The notes beneath the pieces are model-generated. The model was not told the origin of the DNA and ran no database searches. It was given only the letters and a program-made list of their open reading frames with translations. A stretch of DNA of 37,760 nt, from the NCBI GenBank assembly GCA_002449695.1, contig DJXI01000062.1:1-37760 (forward strand), in the 5' to 3' direction. Below, piece after piece: positions 16,172 to 24,246 of this stretch (position 1 is the first letter of the stretch; the number at the start of each line of letters is the position of its first letter). Origin of the DNA: Verrucomicrobia bacterium UBA7008. GTDB lineage: Bacteria; Verrucomicrobiota; Kiritimatiellia; RFP12; UBA1067. Both the position numbers and the translations under genes were made by a program.

Positions 16172-17140
16172 CTAAGGATGGCCCCCATAGACAACCCGCC
16201 CATCCTTCCACTGAACATAGACGGCCTTGCCCTCTGCCGCGGCGCGGGCGAGCGCGGCGGCGATGAAGTTGAGATCCACAAGCTCGCTGCGGCTCGGCGC
16301 GGCCGCCGGGTCGGGCATGCGCGAGAGCACGAGCAGTCTTTTCTTCGCAAAGAGCAGCGGTTCGTCGCCGTGCGGGCGATAGGCCAGTTCCATGAAGGTC
16401 GAGATCAGCCGGATGAACGGCACGTCTTCTTGCGCGGCGAGCGCCTTCATCACGGCGCGCTCGCCCGGCGAGAAAAAGGTCGAGAGATAGACATAGCCTT
16501 TTCCCAGCGCGCCCCTGACGCAGTAATCGACGACGCGCGGCAGTTCGCACGCCGGCACCTTTTGCGAAATGCGCAGCGACACCAGCCGCGGCGCATCGAG
16601 CAGCGCCGTCGCGCCGACGGCCCGCCAGAAGTCGTCGCCGCCGATCGGCAGCAGGAAGGGCTCGATCACATGCATCAGCGAGCGGTCGACGTGCATGAGC
16701 CACGATTTGAGGGCGTTGTTTCGGATGTAGGCGTCGACCGTCCGGTTGGCGTGCTCCGAAGGGCAGATGATGTCGTGATAGCGCGGGTGCCAGATCGACG
16801 GCGCATGGCCGGCGACAAGCCAATGGGTGCGCTGCTTCACGCGGCCGACGAAGCGCCCGATCTGCGCCAGTGCGTCGCGGCGGCCGGCGGGCCAGGTGAG
16901 GCGCAGATGGAGGTGGTCGGGCATGACCTCGAAGGCCCGCACCTGGATGAAGCCGCCGAAGTGGGCTTGCGCCTCTTCGATGGCCGCGACGGCGGCCTCG
17001 CCCGCCGCCGAGCGCACCACCCGATCATGATCGACCCGGCCAAAAAGGGGCCGCCGTGGCTCGAGGGTGGTCGTAATCATCATCGACCCGCCGCGCGAGT
17101 AGTCGTAGTTGCCAAGGCGCCGTAGGGTATGGTGGGGCAT
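16172..17140 (-). CDS. REP-associated HUH transposase (RAYT) with C-terminal SLOG/DprA-like domain
   Basis: RAYTs nick and rejoin single-stranded REP hairpins. Residues 20-145 show the Y1 transposase fold: MPDHLHLRL with the HUH pair His76/His78, IWHPRYHDIIC (116-126), and AYIRNNALK with candidate nucleophile Tyr138. The protein is 322 residues, well beyond a usual RAYT. Its extension (about 185-322) has a Rossmann-like pattern: RLVSLRIS, GKGYVYLSTFFSPGERAVM (213-231), a strand VPFIRLIS, and RLLVLSRMP (268-276). This recalls SLOG/DprA-type nucleotide or ssDNA-binding domains (inference). The ATG lies 7 nt after a TGA-TATACT box. The stop codon lies within the left repeat array. Confidence 0.85.
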   Translation of the reverse strand: MPHHTLRRLGNYDYSRGGSMMITTTLEPRRPLFGRVDHDRVVRSAAGEAAVAAIEEAQAHFGGFIQVRAFEVMPDHLHLRLTWPAGRRDALAQIGRFVGRVKQRTHWLVAGHAPSIWHPRYHDIICPSEHANRTVDAYIRNNALKSWLMHVDRSLMHVIEPFLLPIGGDDFWRAVGATALLDAPRLVSLRISQKVPACELPRVVDYCVRGALGKGYVYLSTFFSPGERAVMKALAAQEDVPFIRLISTFMELAYRPHGDEPLLFAKKRLLVLSRMPDPAAAPSRSELVDLNFIAAALARAAAEGKAVYVQWKDGRVVYGGHP

Positions 17141-17147
17141 GGAAGAA

Positions 17148-17156
17148 AGTATATCA
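17148..17156 (-). promoter_or_regulatory. Extended -10 promoter TGA-TATACT, near-leaderless, for the RAYT gene
   Basis: Read on the minus strand, the box is followed by 7 nt (TTCTTCC) and then ATG at 17140-17138. The predicted leader is about 1 nt. No Shine-Dalgarno is present. Confidence 0.65.
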
Positions 17157-17160
17157 TATC

Positions 17161-17371
17161 CTGCCAGCCCTCACCTGCCAGCCCGTAAAGGGCTGGCAGG
17201 CAGGTTGATAGCGCCAGCCAATAACTTAGGCCTCAACCCGACCAACCTGGTTGCCAGCCCTTTACGGGCTGGCAACACTAAGGGCTGGCAGGCAGGTTGA
17301 TAACGCCAGCCAAGAACCTGGGCCTTAGCCAGATCAACCTGGTTGCCAGCCCTTTACGGGCTGGCAACACC
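17161..17371. repeat. Right REP/BIME-like palindromic repeat array
   Basis: Three full copies of the 21-nt hairpin start at 17177 (GTAAA loop), 17253 and 17345 (TTTAC loop), with spacings of 76 and 92 bp as in the left array. A half copy lies at 17161-17170. The inter-palindrome sequence matches the left array with scattered substitutions. Confidence 0.93.
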
Positions 17372-17374
17372 AAA

Positions 17375-17390
17375 TCCCCTATTTGGGGGA
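17375..17390. other. Small inverted repeat TCCCC/GGGGA
   Basis: A 5-bp stem (17375-17379 with 17386-17390) lies between the right repeat array and the GH127 promoter. It could be a weak bidirectional terminator; no T-run follows on either strand. Confidence 0.25.
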
Positions 17391-17411
17391 GTTGCCGCCG
17401 GCTCGGAATGA

Positions 17412-17420
17412 TGATAGACT
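17412..17420 (+). promoter_or_regulatory. Extended -10 promoter TGA-TAGACT, near-leaderless, for the GH127 gene
   Basis: Ten nt separate the box from ATG 17431, giving a predicted leader of about 4 nt without Shine-Dalgarno. Confidence 0.55.
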
Positions 17421-17430
17421 ATGGACGCAC

Positions 17431-19248
17431 ATGAAAAAAACTGTTCTGATCCTGATGGGCGCGGTGGCCGCGCTGACCGCGTGTGCCGCACCTGTCGTGC
17501 GGCTCCTGCCGGGGCCGTTCCTCGACAACCTGAAGCGCGAGCGCGCCGTCATGGAAGCGCTCGATCCGCTGAACCTCACCTGGATGTTCCGCGTGACGGC
17601 CGGGCTCGATGACCTTTCAAACACAAATTTCGTCCAGCGTCTCGGCGGCTGGGAAAGGCCCGAGATGGAGCTGCGCGGCCATACGCTCGGGCACTGGCTC
17701 TCCGGCATGGCCGCGCTCAATGAGGCGACGGGCGACGAAACGCTCAAAGCCCGCGCCGCGCGCGCGATCCACGAGCTGAAGCGCTGCCAGGATGCGATCG
17801 GCACCGGCTGGGTCGGCGCGTTCCCTTCCTCCGACATCGACCGCATTATCGCCGGCGCGCGCGTGTGGGCGCCGTGGTACGTGCAGCACAAGATCCTGCA
17901 GGGCCTTGTCGATCAGGCCGAAATCTGCGGCAGCGAGGAAGCATTCGCGGTCGCGCGCCGCTTCGGCGACTGGACGGCCGACAAGGTGCTGTCGCTCGCG
18001 CCCGAACAGGCGGCCACGATGCGCCGGCGCGAGTTCGGCGGCATCGCCGAATCGCTTCTCAACCTCTCGCGCCTCGTACGCGCGCGCGGTGACGCTGCGC
18101 GCGCCGACCGGCTCGTTCAGGCGGCCGGCGTCTTCTATCATCCCGAGGTGCTCGATCCGCTCAAGGCGCACCGCGACGAGCTGAACGGGAAGCACGCCAA
18201 CACGCTCATCCCCAAGGTCATCGGCGAGATGCGCCGCTGGGAGCTGACGGGCGACGCGGCGGCGCGCGATCTCGCCGAGTTCTTCTGGGAGACGGTCGTC
18301 GGTCACTACCTCTACGCGCCCGGCTGCGTCTCGACGAAGGAAGCGTTCCGAGGACCGGATCGCCAGGGCGCGAACCTGACCGGCTTTACCGGCGAGACGT
18401 GCTGCACCTACAATCTGCTCAAGCTCTCGCGCCAGCTCTTCGAGGCCGAGCCGCGCGCCGCGCTCGCCGACTATCAGGAGCGCGCGCTCTGGAACCACAT
18501 CCTCGCGCAGCCGGAGCCGGGCGACGGCCGCGTGACGTATTTCCTGCCGCTCATGACGGGCGCGTACAAGCTCCAGAACCGCGCGAACGATTCGTTCTGG
18601 TGCTGCCAGGCGAGCGCGATGGAAAGCCACGCGAAACCGGGGCGGCTCATCTATTCGCGGCGCGGCGACACGCTCTACGTCAACCAGTTCATCGCGAGCA
18701 CCTACGACGACGGCGAACTGGCCGTGCGCCTCGAAACCGACTTTCCGACGCACGAACGCGCGCGCCTCGTCGTGACGCGCGGCCGGGGGCGCGTCGCCAT
18801 CCGGCGGCCGTTCTGGGCGACCGGCGCGGCCGCGTCGCGCTACGAGGTCCGCGACGTGGCGGCGGGCGAGACGGTCGACATCGACCTGCCGTGCCGTCTG
18901 CGCACCGAGGCGACGCCTGATCGGCCCGCGCGCACGGCCGTCTTCTACGGGCCGATCCTGCTCGCGGGGCGGCTCGGCACCGAGGGCGTGGCGCCCGACG
19001 ACATCCGCGCGCTCGACTACTACGAGCACGACTACAAGGTTCCGGCGCATCTGGCGCATGTCGCGCTGGAGCCGTTTGACGGCTGGACGCGCCTCGCGAA
19101 ACCGCCGCCGCACAAAAAGGTGTGGGACGACGCCTCGCATCCGGCCGAGCCGTACTGGGGCGAGCCGAATTTCCGCACGCCGGCGGGGATCGTTGTCGCG
19201 CCGCTCTGGACGATCCACGGCGAGCGGTATGTGGTGTACTGGAATTGA
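17431..19248 (+). CDS. GH127-type beta-L-arabinofuranosidase, predicted lipoprotein
   Basis: The 605-residue enzyme begins with a lipoprotein signal: LTAC places the lipidated Cys at residue 18. The body shows glycoside hydrolase family 127 (or close GH146) hallmarks: LLPGPF near the N terminus, GHTLGHWLSG, HANTLIPK, GETCCTYN (321-328) and FWCCQASAMESH (from 389). In characterised GH127 enzymes a Glu, one Cys and a later Cys-Cys pair bind zinc, the first of the pair being the nucleophile. The equivalents here are Glu322, Cys324, Cys391 and Cys392, all present. It should release L-arabinofuranose-type residues from plant or host glycoprotein glycans at the cell surface. The next gene, 20 nt downstream, is a lyase-like partner. 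Confidence 0.9.
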   Translation: MKKTVLILMGAVAALTACAAPVVRLLPGPFLDNLKRERAVMEALDPLNLTWMFRVTAGLDDLSNTNFVQRLGGWERPEMELRGHTLGHWLSGMAALNEATGDETLKARAARAIHELKRCQDAIGTGWVGAFPSSDIDRIIAGARVWAPWYVQHKILQGLVDQAEICGSEEAFAVARRFGDWTADKVLSLAPEQAATMRRREFGGIAESLLNLSRLVRARGDAARADRLVQAAGVFYHPEVLDPLKAHRDELNGKHANTLIPKVIGEMRRWELTGDAAARDLAEFFWETVVGHYLYAPGCVSTKEAFRGPDRQGANLTGFTGETCCTYNLLKLSRQLFEAEPRAALADYQERALWNHILAQPEPGDGRVTYFLPLMTGAYKLQNRANDSFWCCQASAMESHAKPGRLIYSRRGDTLYVNQFIASTYDDGELAVRLETDFPTHERARLVVTRGRGRVAIRRPFWATGAAASRYEVRDVAAGETVDIDLPCRLRTEATPDRPARTAVFYGPILLAGRLGTEGVAPDDIRALDYYEHDYKVPAHLAHVALEPFDGWTRLAKPPPHKKVWDDASHPAEPYWGEPNFRTPAGIVVAPLWTIHGERYVVYWN

Positions 19249-19268
19249 GGTTGAGCTGGAGGAGCGGA

Positions 19269-20579
19269 ATGAAGAAGAAATTCGGAGCTGTGCTCTGCCT
19301 TGTGTGGGGCGTGCTGGCGCTGGCCGCGCCGGCGCGGACGTTCGTGCATCCCGGCGTCGCCGAGAGCGCGGCCGACATCGCCCGCGCGCGGCAGATGATC
19401 GCCGAGCAGCGCGAACCGTGGTACGGGTGCTTCAAGGCGCTGGAAAGCTGCTGGAGCGCCGATCCCGATCAGCGCGTGCCGGACTATCCGACGGTGCTCG
19501 AATCGTCGCGCTGCAACGCGACGATCGGCCAGGCCGGCCGCCGCGCGCACGACCTCGCGCTCATGTACCGCCTCACGGACGACGTGCGCTACGCGAAAAA
19601 GGCCGTCGAATTCCTGAACGCGAGTTCGCACTACACGGAGCTGAAGGACGTCGGCACCGGGCCGCTCGACTTCGGCAAGATCTACCTCCTCGTCAGCGCG
19701 GCGGAGCTGCTCCGCTTCGATCCGAACTGGGAGAAGGCGGACAAGGTGCGCTTCGCGAAGATGCTGCGCGACGTCTTCTATCCGCAGATCCGGAACGGCG
19801 ACATCGCGCGCTTCGGCAACCAGGGGCTCTTCGCCTACCGCGGCGCGCTCGCCATCGCGATCTTCCTCAACGACGAGGTGAAGTACGACCGCATCTGGCG
19901 CTACCTGAACGGCCTGCCGCACCGCGCCGACCAGGAGCCGTTCGCGTCGGGTCCGGCGCGCGCCGATGACGTGCCGATGCAGACGTCGGAATTCCAGCTC
20001 GACTACCGCCTGCGCGGGCATGACGACACGGTGCCGGACTACGGCTACGACGAGGTGCTCGCGCACTACATCTACGCGAACGGCCAGTCGCAGGAGGCGA
20101 GCCGCGACCAGGGCCATGCCGCGTGCGGCGTCTTCCTGTACGTCGATCTCGCGGAAATGTTCCGGATGCAGGGCGACGACCTCTACCGCGCGTGCGACAA
20201 CCGCATCCTGACGGGTCTCGCGTGGCTCATCCGCTTCAATTCCGGCGGCTGGACGCCCGCCGGCTACACGGATGACGAGCGCGCGGCGACGTTCGCGAAC
20301 GGGCTCTTCTACCGTGCGCGTCACCGCTCCGGGCGCTGGCGGTCGCTCCAGCCCAATCCGTGGCCGGGGCCGAATTTCGGCGGGCCCGGCGCGCCGCGCG
20401 AATGCGCCTACGCCTGTTACCGGCGCGTCAAGGGCGCGGACCGCGAGCAGCTCGCGTGGCTCAAGCGCGCGCGCGACGAGCAGAACGCCGCGAACGGCGG
20501 CTTCGAGACGTGGGGCGCGTCGCCGAACTGGTTCTACGAATGGGCCGGCTGGGGCACGCTCATGAAGCGCCGCGAGTGA
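19269..20579 (+). CDS. Exported alginate-lyase-superfamily protein
   Basis: The 436-residue protein has a signal peptide (about 1-20, ending LALAAPA). It then starts with FVHPGVAESAADIARARQMI and EPWYGCFKAL, the usual opening of alginate-lyase-family (PF05426-like) proteins of gut bacteria. It continues with repeated helical hairpins of an alpha/alpha toroid and the segment SRDQGHAACGVFLYVDLAEMF, typical of the family. It probably cleaves or binds a uronate-containing polysaccharide outside the cytoplasm, but whether the active site is intact cannot be judged. The ATG has a strong GGAGGAG ribosome site. It is co-transcribed with GH127. Confidence 0.8.
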   Translation: MKKKFGAVLCLVWGVLALAAPARTFVHPGVAESAADIARARQMIAEQREPWYGCFKALESCWSADPDQRVPDYPTVLESSRCNATIGQAGRRAHDLALMYRLTDDVRYAKKAVEFLNASSHYTELKDVGTGPLDFGKIYLLVSAAELLRFDPNWEKADKVRFAKMLRDVFYPQIRNGDIARFGNQGLFAYRGALAIAIFLNDEVKYDRIWRYLNGLPHRADQEPFASGPARADDVPMQTSEFQLDYRLRGHDDTVPDYGYDEVLAHYIYANGQSQEASRDQGHAACGVFLYVDLAEMFRMQGDDLYRACDNRILTGLAWLIRFNSGGWTPAGYTDDERAATFANGLFYRARHRSGRWRSLQPNPWPGPNFGGPGAPRECAYACYRRVKGADREQLAWLKRARDEQNAANGGFETWGASPNWFYEWAGWGTLMKRRE

Positions 20580-20586
20580 CGAGATG

Positions 20587-20595
20587 TGATATACT
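20587..20595 (+). promoter_or_regulatory. Extended -10 promoter TGA-TATACT, near-leaderless, for the helicase gene
   Basis: Nine nt separate the box from ATG 20605, giving a predicted leader of about 3 nt. The 13-mer GATGTGATATACT (20583-20595) is identical to the one at 5023-5035. Confidence 0.65.
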
Positions 20596-20604
20596 ATCGG
20601 GGCA

Positions 20605-23600
20605 ATGGAAGAAAAACAGATCAACCGCGTGACGAGGTGGACGCAGAAACTCCTCGATCTCTCGCTCCGCAACCGCCTGCTGAACGCCCGCGACTCCAAG
20701 CAGCTGCTGCCGCTCCAGGGTGCGGATATCGCCGCACTTGAAGACAAGCTCGCCGCCGACCGCCCCGTCGCGATCGAAAGCGCGGATGCCGTGCAGAAGC
20801 CGTCCGACGTGCTCCGCACGACGCTGCCCGCCGCCGAGACCGCGCGCCGCCTCCGCGAGCTCTTCCGCCTCGCCAAGACGGAGCTGGAGGAAAGCGGCGT
20901 CAACGCGCTCTTCCTCGCGCTCGGCTTCCTCTCGTGGCGTTCGAAGGGCGCGAACGCGAAGGACTGCCGCGCGCCGATTTTGCTCATGCCCGTCCGCCTC
21001 ACGCGCAAGAACGTCCGCGAAGGCTACGTCCTCTCGCGCCTGGACGAGGACACGGAACTCAACGCGACGCTCGTCGAGTTTCTCAAGACCGAGTTCGGCG
21101 TGAAGATCGACGGGCTCGATCCGCTCCCCGAAGACGATTCCGGCGTCGCTGTCGCGAAGGTTCTGGAGACGTTCCGCGCGGCGGTGAAGGCGTTTCCCGA
21201 CTGGGCGGTCGAGGACGGCGCGGCGCTCGGAAACTTCTCGTTCGGCAAGTTCGTGATGTGGAAGGACCTCTCCGCGCGCGCCGACCGGCTTGCGGCGCAT
21301 CCGTTCGTCGCGCACCTGATGAAAGGCGGCGGCGACTACGATGACGGCGTCGCGGTGTTTCCGCCGGAGGAAGTCGGCGCACACGTCAAATACGGCGAAC
21401 TCTTCACGCCGCTTTCCGCCGACTCGTCCCAGCTCGCCGCCGTTCTCTACTCGGCGATGGGCAAGTCGTTCGTCCTGCACGGTCCGCCCGGCACCGGCAA
21501 GTCGCAGACGATCACCAATCTCATCGCGCACAACCTCGCGCACGGACGCAAGGTGCTCTTCGTCTCGGAGAAAAAGGCCGCGCTCGATGTCGTCCACCGC
21601 CGGCTCGAAAAGATCGGCCTCAAGCCGTTCTGCCTGGAGCTGCATTCGAACAAGTCCGGCAAGACGGACGTCCTCGCGCAGTTCAAGGAGGCGCTCGACT
21701 ATGTCGACAGGGGAACGCCCAAGGAATGGCAGCGCACCGTCGACCAGATTTCCACCTACCGCGCCGAGCTCGACGCGGTCGTCGCCGCGCTGCACAAACG
21801 ACAGAAAAACGGACTCACCGCCTACGACTGCTTTGCGTCGAAGATCGCATCCGGGCCGAAAACCCTGCCGATTGACGAGGCGGGGCTGAAGTGTTGCGAC
21901 TGGGACGAAGAGCGCATCGAGGCGACGCGCGAAGCGGTGCGTACGCTGGTTGCCGACTCGCGGGGGACGACACCTGACGTGTTGAATGCGCTGGGCGTCA
22001 TCAAGCCCTTTGCCTGGACGCCGGAGGCTGAACGCGCTGTCACGGAGCGTTTGCGCAAGCTGCTGGCGAAGCCGAAAATCGTACGGGCCGTTGCCGCGTT
22101 CTTCCAGGGATATGGATTTGCGGGTTTTCGCAAGGACTTTGCCGCACGGCTTGAAAAGGCCGTCGCCGCGATGCCCGAATCGCGCGGCGCAATGCGGTGG
22201 AACGCATCGTGGGATGAACTAGCCAAGAAGGTCGGCCCCGCGTTTGTCGATTCGCTTTCAGAGGCGATTTTCCATGCGCTGAACAAGGCGCGCGGAATCG
22301 ACGAGACCGGCGCGGGCGAGTTCTTCGATGAAATCGACCCCTCGCAGGCGGTCGAAGTCTTCGACCGCTCGTTCGCGGAGGCGACGCTGAACGAGATTCT
22401 GCGCGTCGAGCTGTCGCTCGCGTCGTTCGCGGGGCTCAAGCGCGAGGAGCAGATCGTGGCGTTCCGCCGCCTGGACGCGGAATACGCGGAGCTCGCGAAG
22501 CACGCCGTGCGCGCGCGGCTGGCGGAGCGTCTGCCGCTCGGACGCCTCGGCGACTGCCCGGACGGCTGCGAGCTCGGCATCATCCGCCGCGAGTGCGCAA
22601 AGAAGTCGCGCCAGAAGCCGATCCGCCAGCTGCTCGCCGAGGCGCACGGGATGATCGGACGCCTCAAGCCGTGCTTCCTGATGAGTCCGCTCTCGGTCGC
22701 GCAGTATCTGCCCGCCGAAGCGTCGTTCGATCTCGTCGTGTTCGACGAGGCGTCGCAGATTCCGGTGTGGGACGCGATCGGCGTCATCGCGCGCGCGAAG
22801 CAGTGCGTCGTGGTGGGCGATCCGAAGCAGATGCCGCCGACGAACTTCTTCCAGAAGGGCGAGACGGCCGAAGGCGACGAGGAGGGCGAGGAGGATCTTG
22901 AAAGCATCCTCGACGAATGTCTTGCGGCGGGGCTCCACTCCGCCTACCTGAGCTGGCACTACAGAAGCCGCCACGAATCGCTGATCTCGTTCTCGAACCA
23001 CAACTACTACGGTGACCGTCTCTGCACGTTCCCCGCCGCGCGCACGACGCCGCGCCTCGGTGTCGCGTACCGTTACGTTGCGAACGGCGTCTACGACGCG
23101 AAGGCGAGCCGCACGAACCGCGCGGAGGCGGAGGCGCTCGTGGACTACGTGTTCGAGAAGTTGGCGGATCCGTCGTGGAAGCGCCGCAGCGCCGGCGTCG
23201 TCACGTTCTCGATGGCGCAGAAGAATCTGATCGAAGACCTCTTCGAAGAGCGCCGCGCGGCGAATCCGCAGTTCGAGGACTTCTTCACGGACGCGGGCGA
23301 GGAGCCGTTCTTCGTCAAGAACCTCGAAAACGTGCAGGGCGACGAACGGGACGTGATTCTCTTCTCGGTCGGCTACGCGAAGGGTCCGGACGGAAAGTTC
23401 CTCATGAACTTCGGGCCGCTCAACCGCTCCGGCGGCGAGCGCCGTCTCAACGTCGCCGTCACGCGCGCGAAGGAGCAGGTCGTCGTCTTTGCGTCGTGCA
23501 AGGGCGCGGAGATCGACCTGAACCGCACGCAGGCCGTCGGCGCGGCGCATTTGAAGGCGTTTCTTGAATACGCGGAGCGCGGCGGAAGCGCCGCGGCGGA

Positions 23601-24246
23601 CGACGGCGCGGGCCGGCGGCGCGACCGCTTCGCGGACGAGGTGGGCGCGTTCCTGAAGGAGAAGGGATTTGCCGTCGAGCGGAACGTCGGCTGCTCGGGT
23701 TCTCGCATCGACCTCGGCGTGAAGGACGCGTCGCGCACGGATGCGTATCTCGCGGCCATCGAATGCGACGGCGAATCGTATGCGTCCGCGCTCACGGCGC
23801 GCGACCGCGACGAGCTGCGCTCATCCGTGCTCCGGTCGCTCGGCTGGAACGTCGTCCACGTGTGGGCCGCCGACTGGGCGCTGGACCGCGCGCGCGCCGA
23901 AGAGCGGCTGATGAAGGAGCTGGACGAGATCCGGCACGCGCCCGACGGACGGCTGCCCCAGCCGAGCTTCACGCCCGAGGTGACGTTCGCGCGCCGCCGT
24001 GCGGCGAGCGCATATCCCCCGGCCGAAGGCTGCCGCGCAGCGGGCTCAATGCGGGGTGCAGAAGTGCCGCGCACCGATCTCGACAAGGTTTCGAACGACG
24101 ATCTGCGTGCCAAGATGGCGGAGGTCGAACGCGACCTGGGGCGCTGCGACGCCGACACGCTCTACCGCGAGACGGCGCGCCGCTTCGGCTACAAGACGCT
24201 CTCGCCCAAGGCCCGCCAGCGGCTCGACGGCATCCGGCGCTATTGA
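20605..24246 (+). CDS. DUF4011-type SF1 helicase with C-terminal restriction-endonuclease-like domain
   Basis: The 1213-residue protein begins with a DUF4011-like helix RVTRWTQKLLDLSLRNRLLN (residues 4-23). The Upf1-like SF1 helicase core shows Walker A GPPGTGKS (293-300, Lys299), Walker B DEAS (Asp714, Glu715), GDPKQMPPT (738-746), VQGDERD (to 916) and LNVAVTRAKEQ (Arg954). A Vsr/MTES_1575-like nuclease domain follows, with Asp1036 in RIDLGV and the IECDG motif (Glu1053, Asp1055). The tail (about 1155-1213) resembles DUF3320. As I recall, the anti-phage protein Hhe has a DUF4011-helicase-Vsr architecture, so a defence role is plausible, but related genes also occur outside defence islands and no neighbour here is clearly defensive. 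It ends overlapping the convergent kinase gene by 7 nt. Confidence 0.88.
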   Translation: MEEKQINRVTRWTQKLLDLSLRNRLLNARDSKQLLPLQGADIAALEDKLAADRPVAIESADAVQKPSDVLRTTLPAAETARRLRELFRLAKTELEESGVNALFLALGFLSWRSKGANAKDCRAPILLMPVRLTRKNVREGYVLSRLDEDTELNATLVEFLKTEFGVKIDGLDPLPEDDSGVAVAKVLETFRAAVKAFPDWAVEDGAALGNFSFGKFVMWKDLSARADRLAAHPFVAHLMKGGGDYDDGVAVFPPEEVGAHVKYGELFTPLSADSSQLAAVLYSAMGKSFVLHGPPGTGKSQTITNLIAHNLAHGRKVLFVSEKKAALDVVHRRLEKIGLKPFCLELHSNKSGKTDVLAQFKEALDYVDRGTPKEWQRTVDQISTYRAELDAVVAALHKRQKNGLTAYDCFASKIASGPKTLPIDEAGLKCCDWDEERIEATREAVRTLVADSRGTTPDVLNALGVIKPFAWTPEAERAVTERLRKLLAKPKIVRAVAAFFQGYGFAGFRKDFAARLEKAVAAMPESRGAMRWNASWDELAKKVGPAFVDSLSEAIFHALNKARGIDETGAGEFFDEIDPSQAVEVFDRSFAEATLNEILRVELSLASFAGLKREEQIVAFRRLDAEYAELAKHAVRARLAERLPLGRLGDCPDGCELGIIRRECAKKSRQKPIRQLLAEAHGMIGRLKPCFLMSPLSVAQYLPAEASFDLVVFDEASQIPVWDAIGVIARAKQCVVVGDPKQMPPTNFFQKGETAEGDEEGEEDLESILDECLAAGLHSAYLSWHYRSRHESLISFSNHNYYGDRLCTFPAARTTPRLGVAYRYVANGVYDAKASRTNRAEAEALVDYVFEKLADPSWKRRSAGVVTFSMAQKNLIEDLFEERRAANPQFEDFFTDAGEEPFFVKNLENVQGDERDVILFSVGYAKGPDGKFLMNFGPLNRSGGERRLNVAVTRAKEQVVVFASCKGAEIDLNRTQAVGAAHLKAFLEYAERGGSAAADDGAGRRRDRFADEVGAFLKEKGFAVERNVGCSGSRIDLGVKDASRTDAYLAAIECDGESYASALTARDRDELRSSVLRSLGWNVVHVWAADWALDRARAEERLMKELDEIRHAPDGRLPQPSFTPEVTFARRRAASAYPPAEGCRAAGSMRGAEVPRTDLDKVSNDDLRAKMAEVERDLGRCDADTLYRETARRFGYKTLSPKARQRLDGIRRY

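Larger units (their letters stand above)
15854..17371 (-). mobile_element. RAYT (REP-associated tyrosine transposase) locus with flanking REP arrays
   Basis: A single HUH transposase gene on the minus strand lies between two arrays of the same palindromic repeat, both in the same orientation. Each array begins with the GTAAA-loop copy, has the next copy 76 bp later, and then continues at 92-bp spacing. This is the standard layout of RAYT genes, which act on REP sequences rather than on IS-type terminal inverted repeats. No target-site duplication was identified. Confidence 0.85.

Noticed and set aside
16115..17125. Plus-strand open frame of 336 codons opposite the RAYT gene
   Set aside because: The minus strand has the HUH and Tyr motifs and a promoter at the correct place. 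The plus frame starts within the repeat array.
15854..17371. Possible CRISPR array from regularly spaced palindromes
   Set aside because: The sequences between palindromes are near-identical rather than unique spacers, the period is 92 bp, and no cas genes are present.
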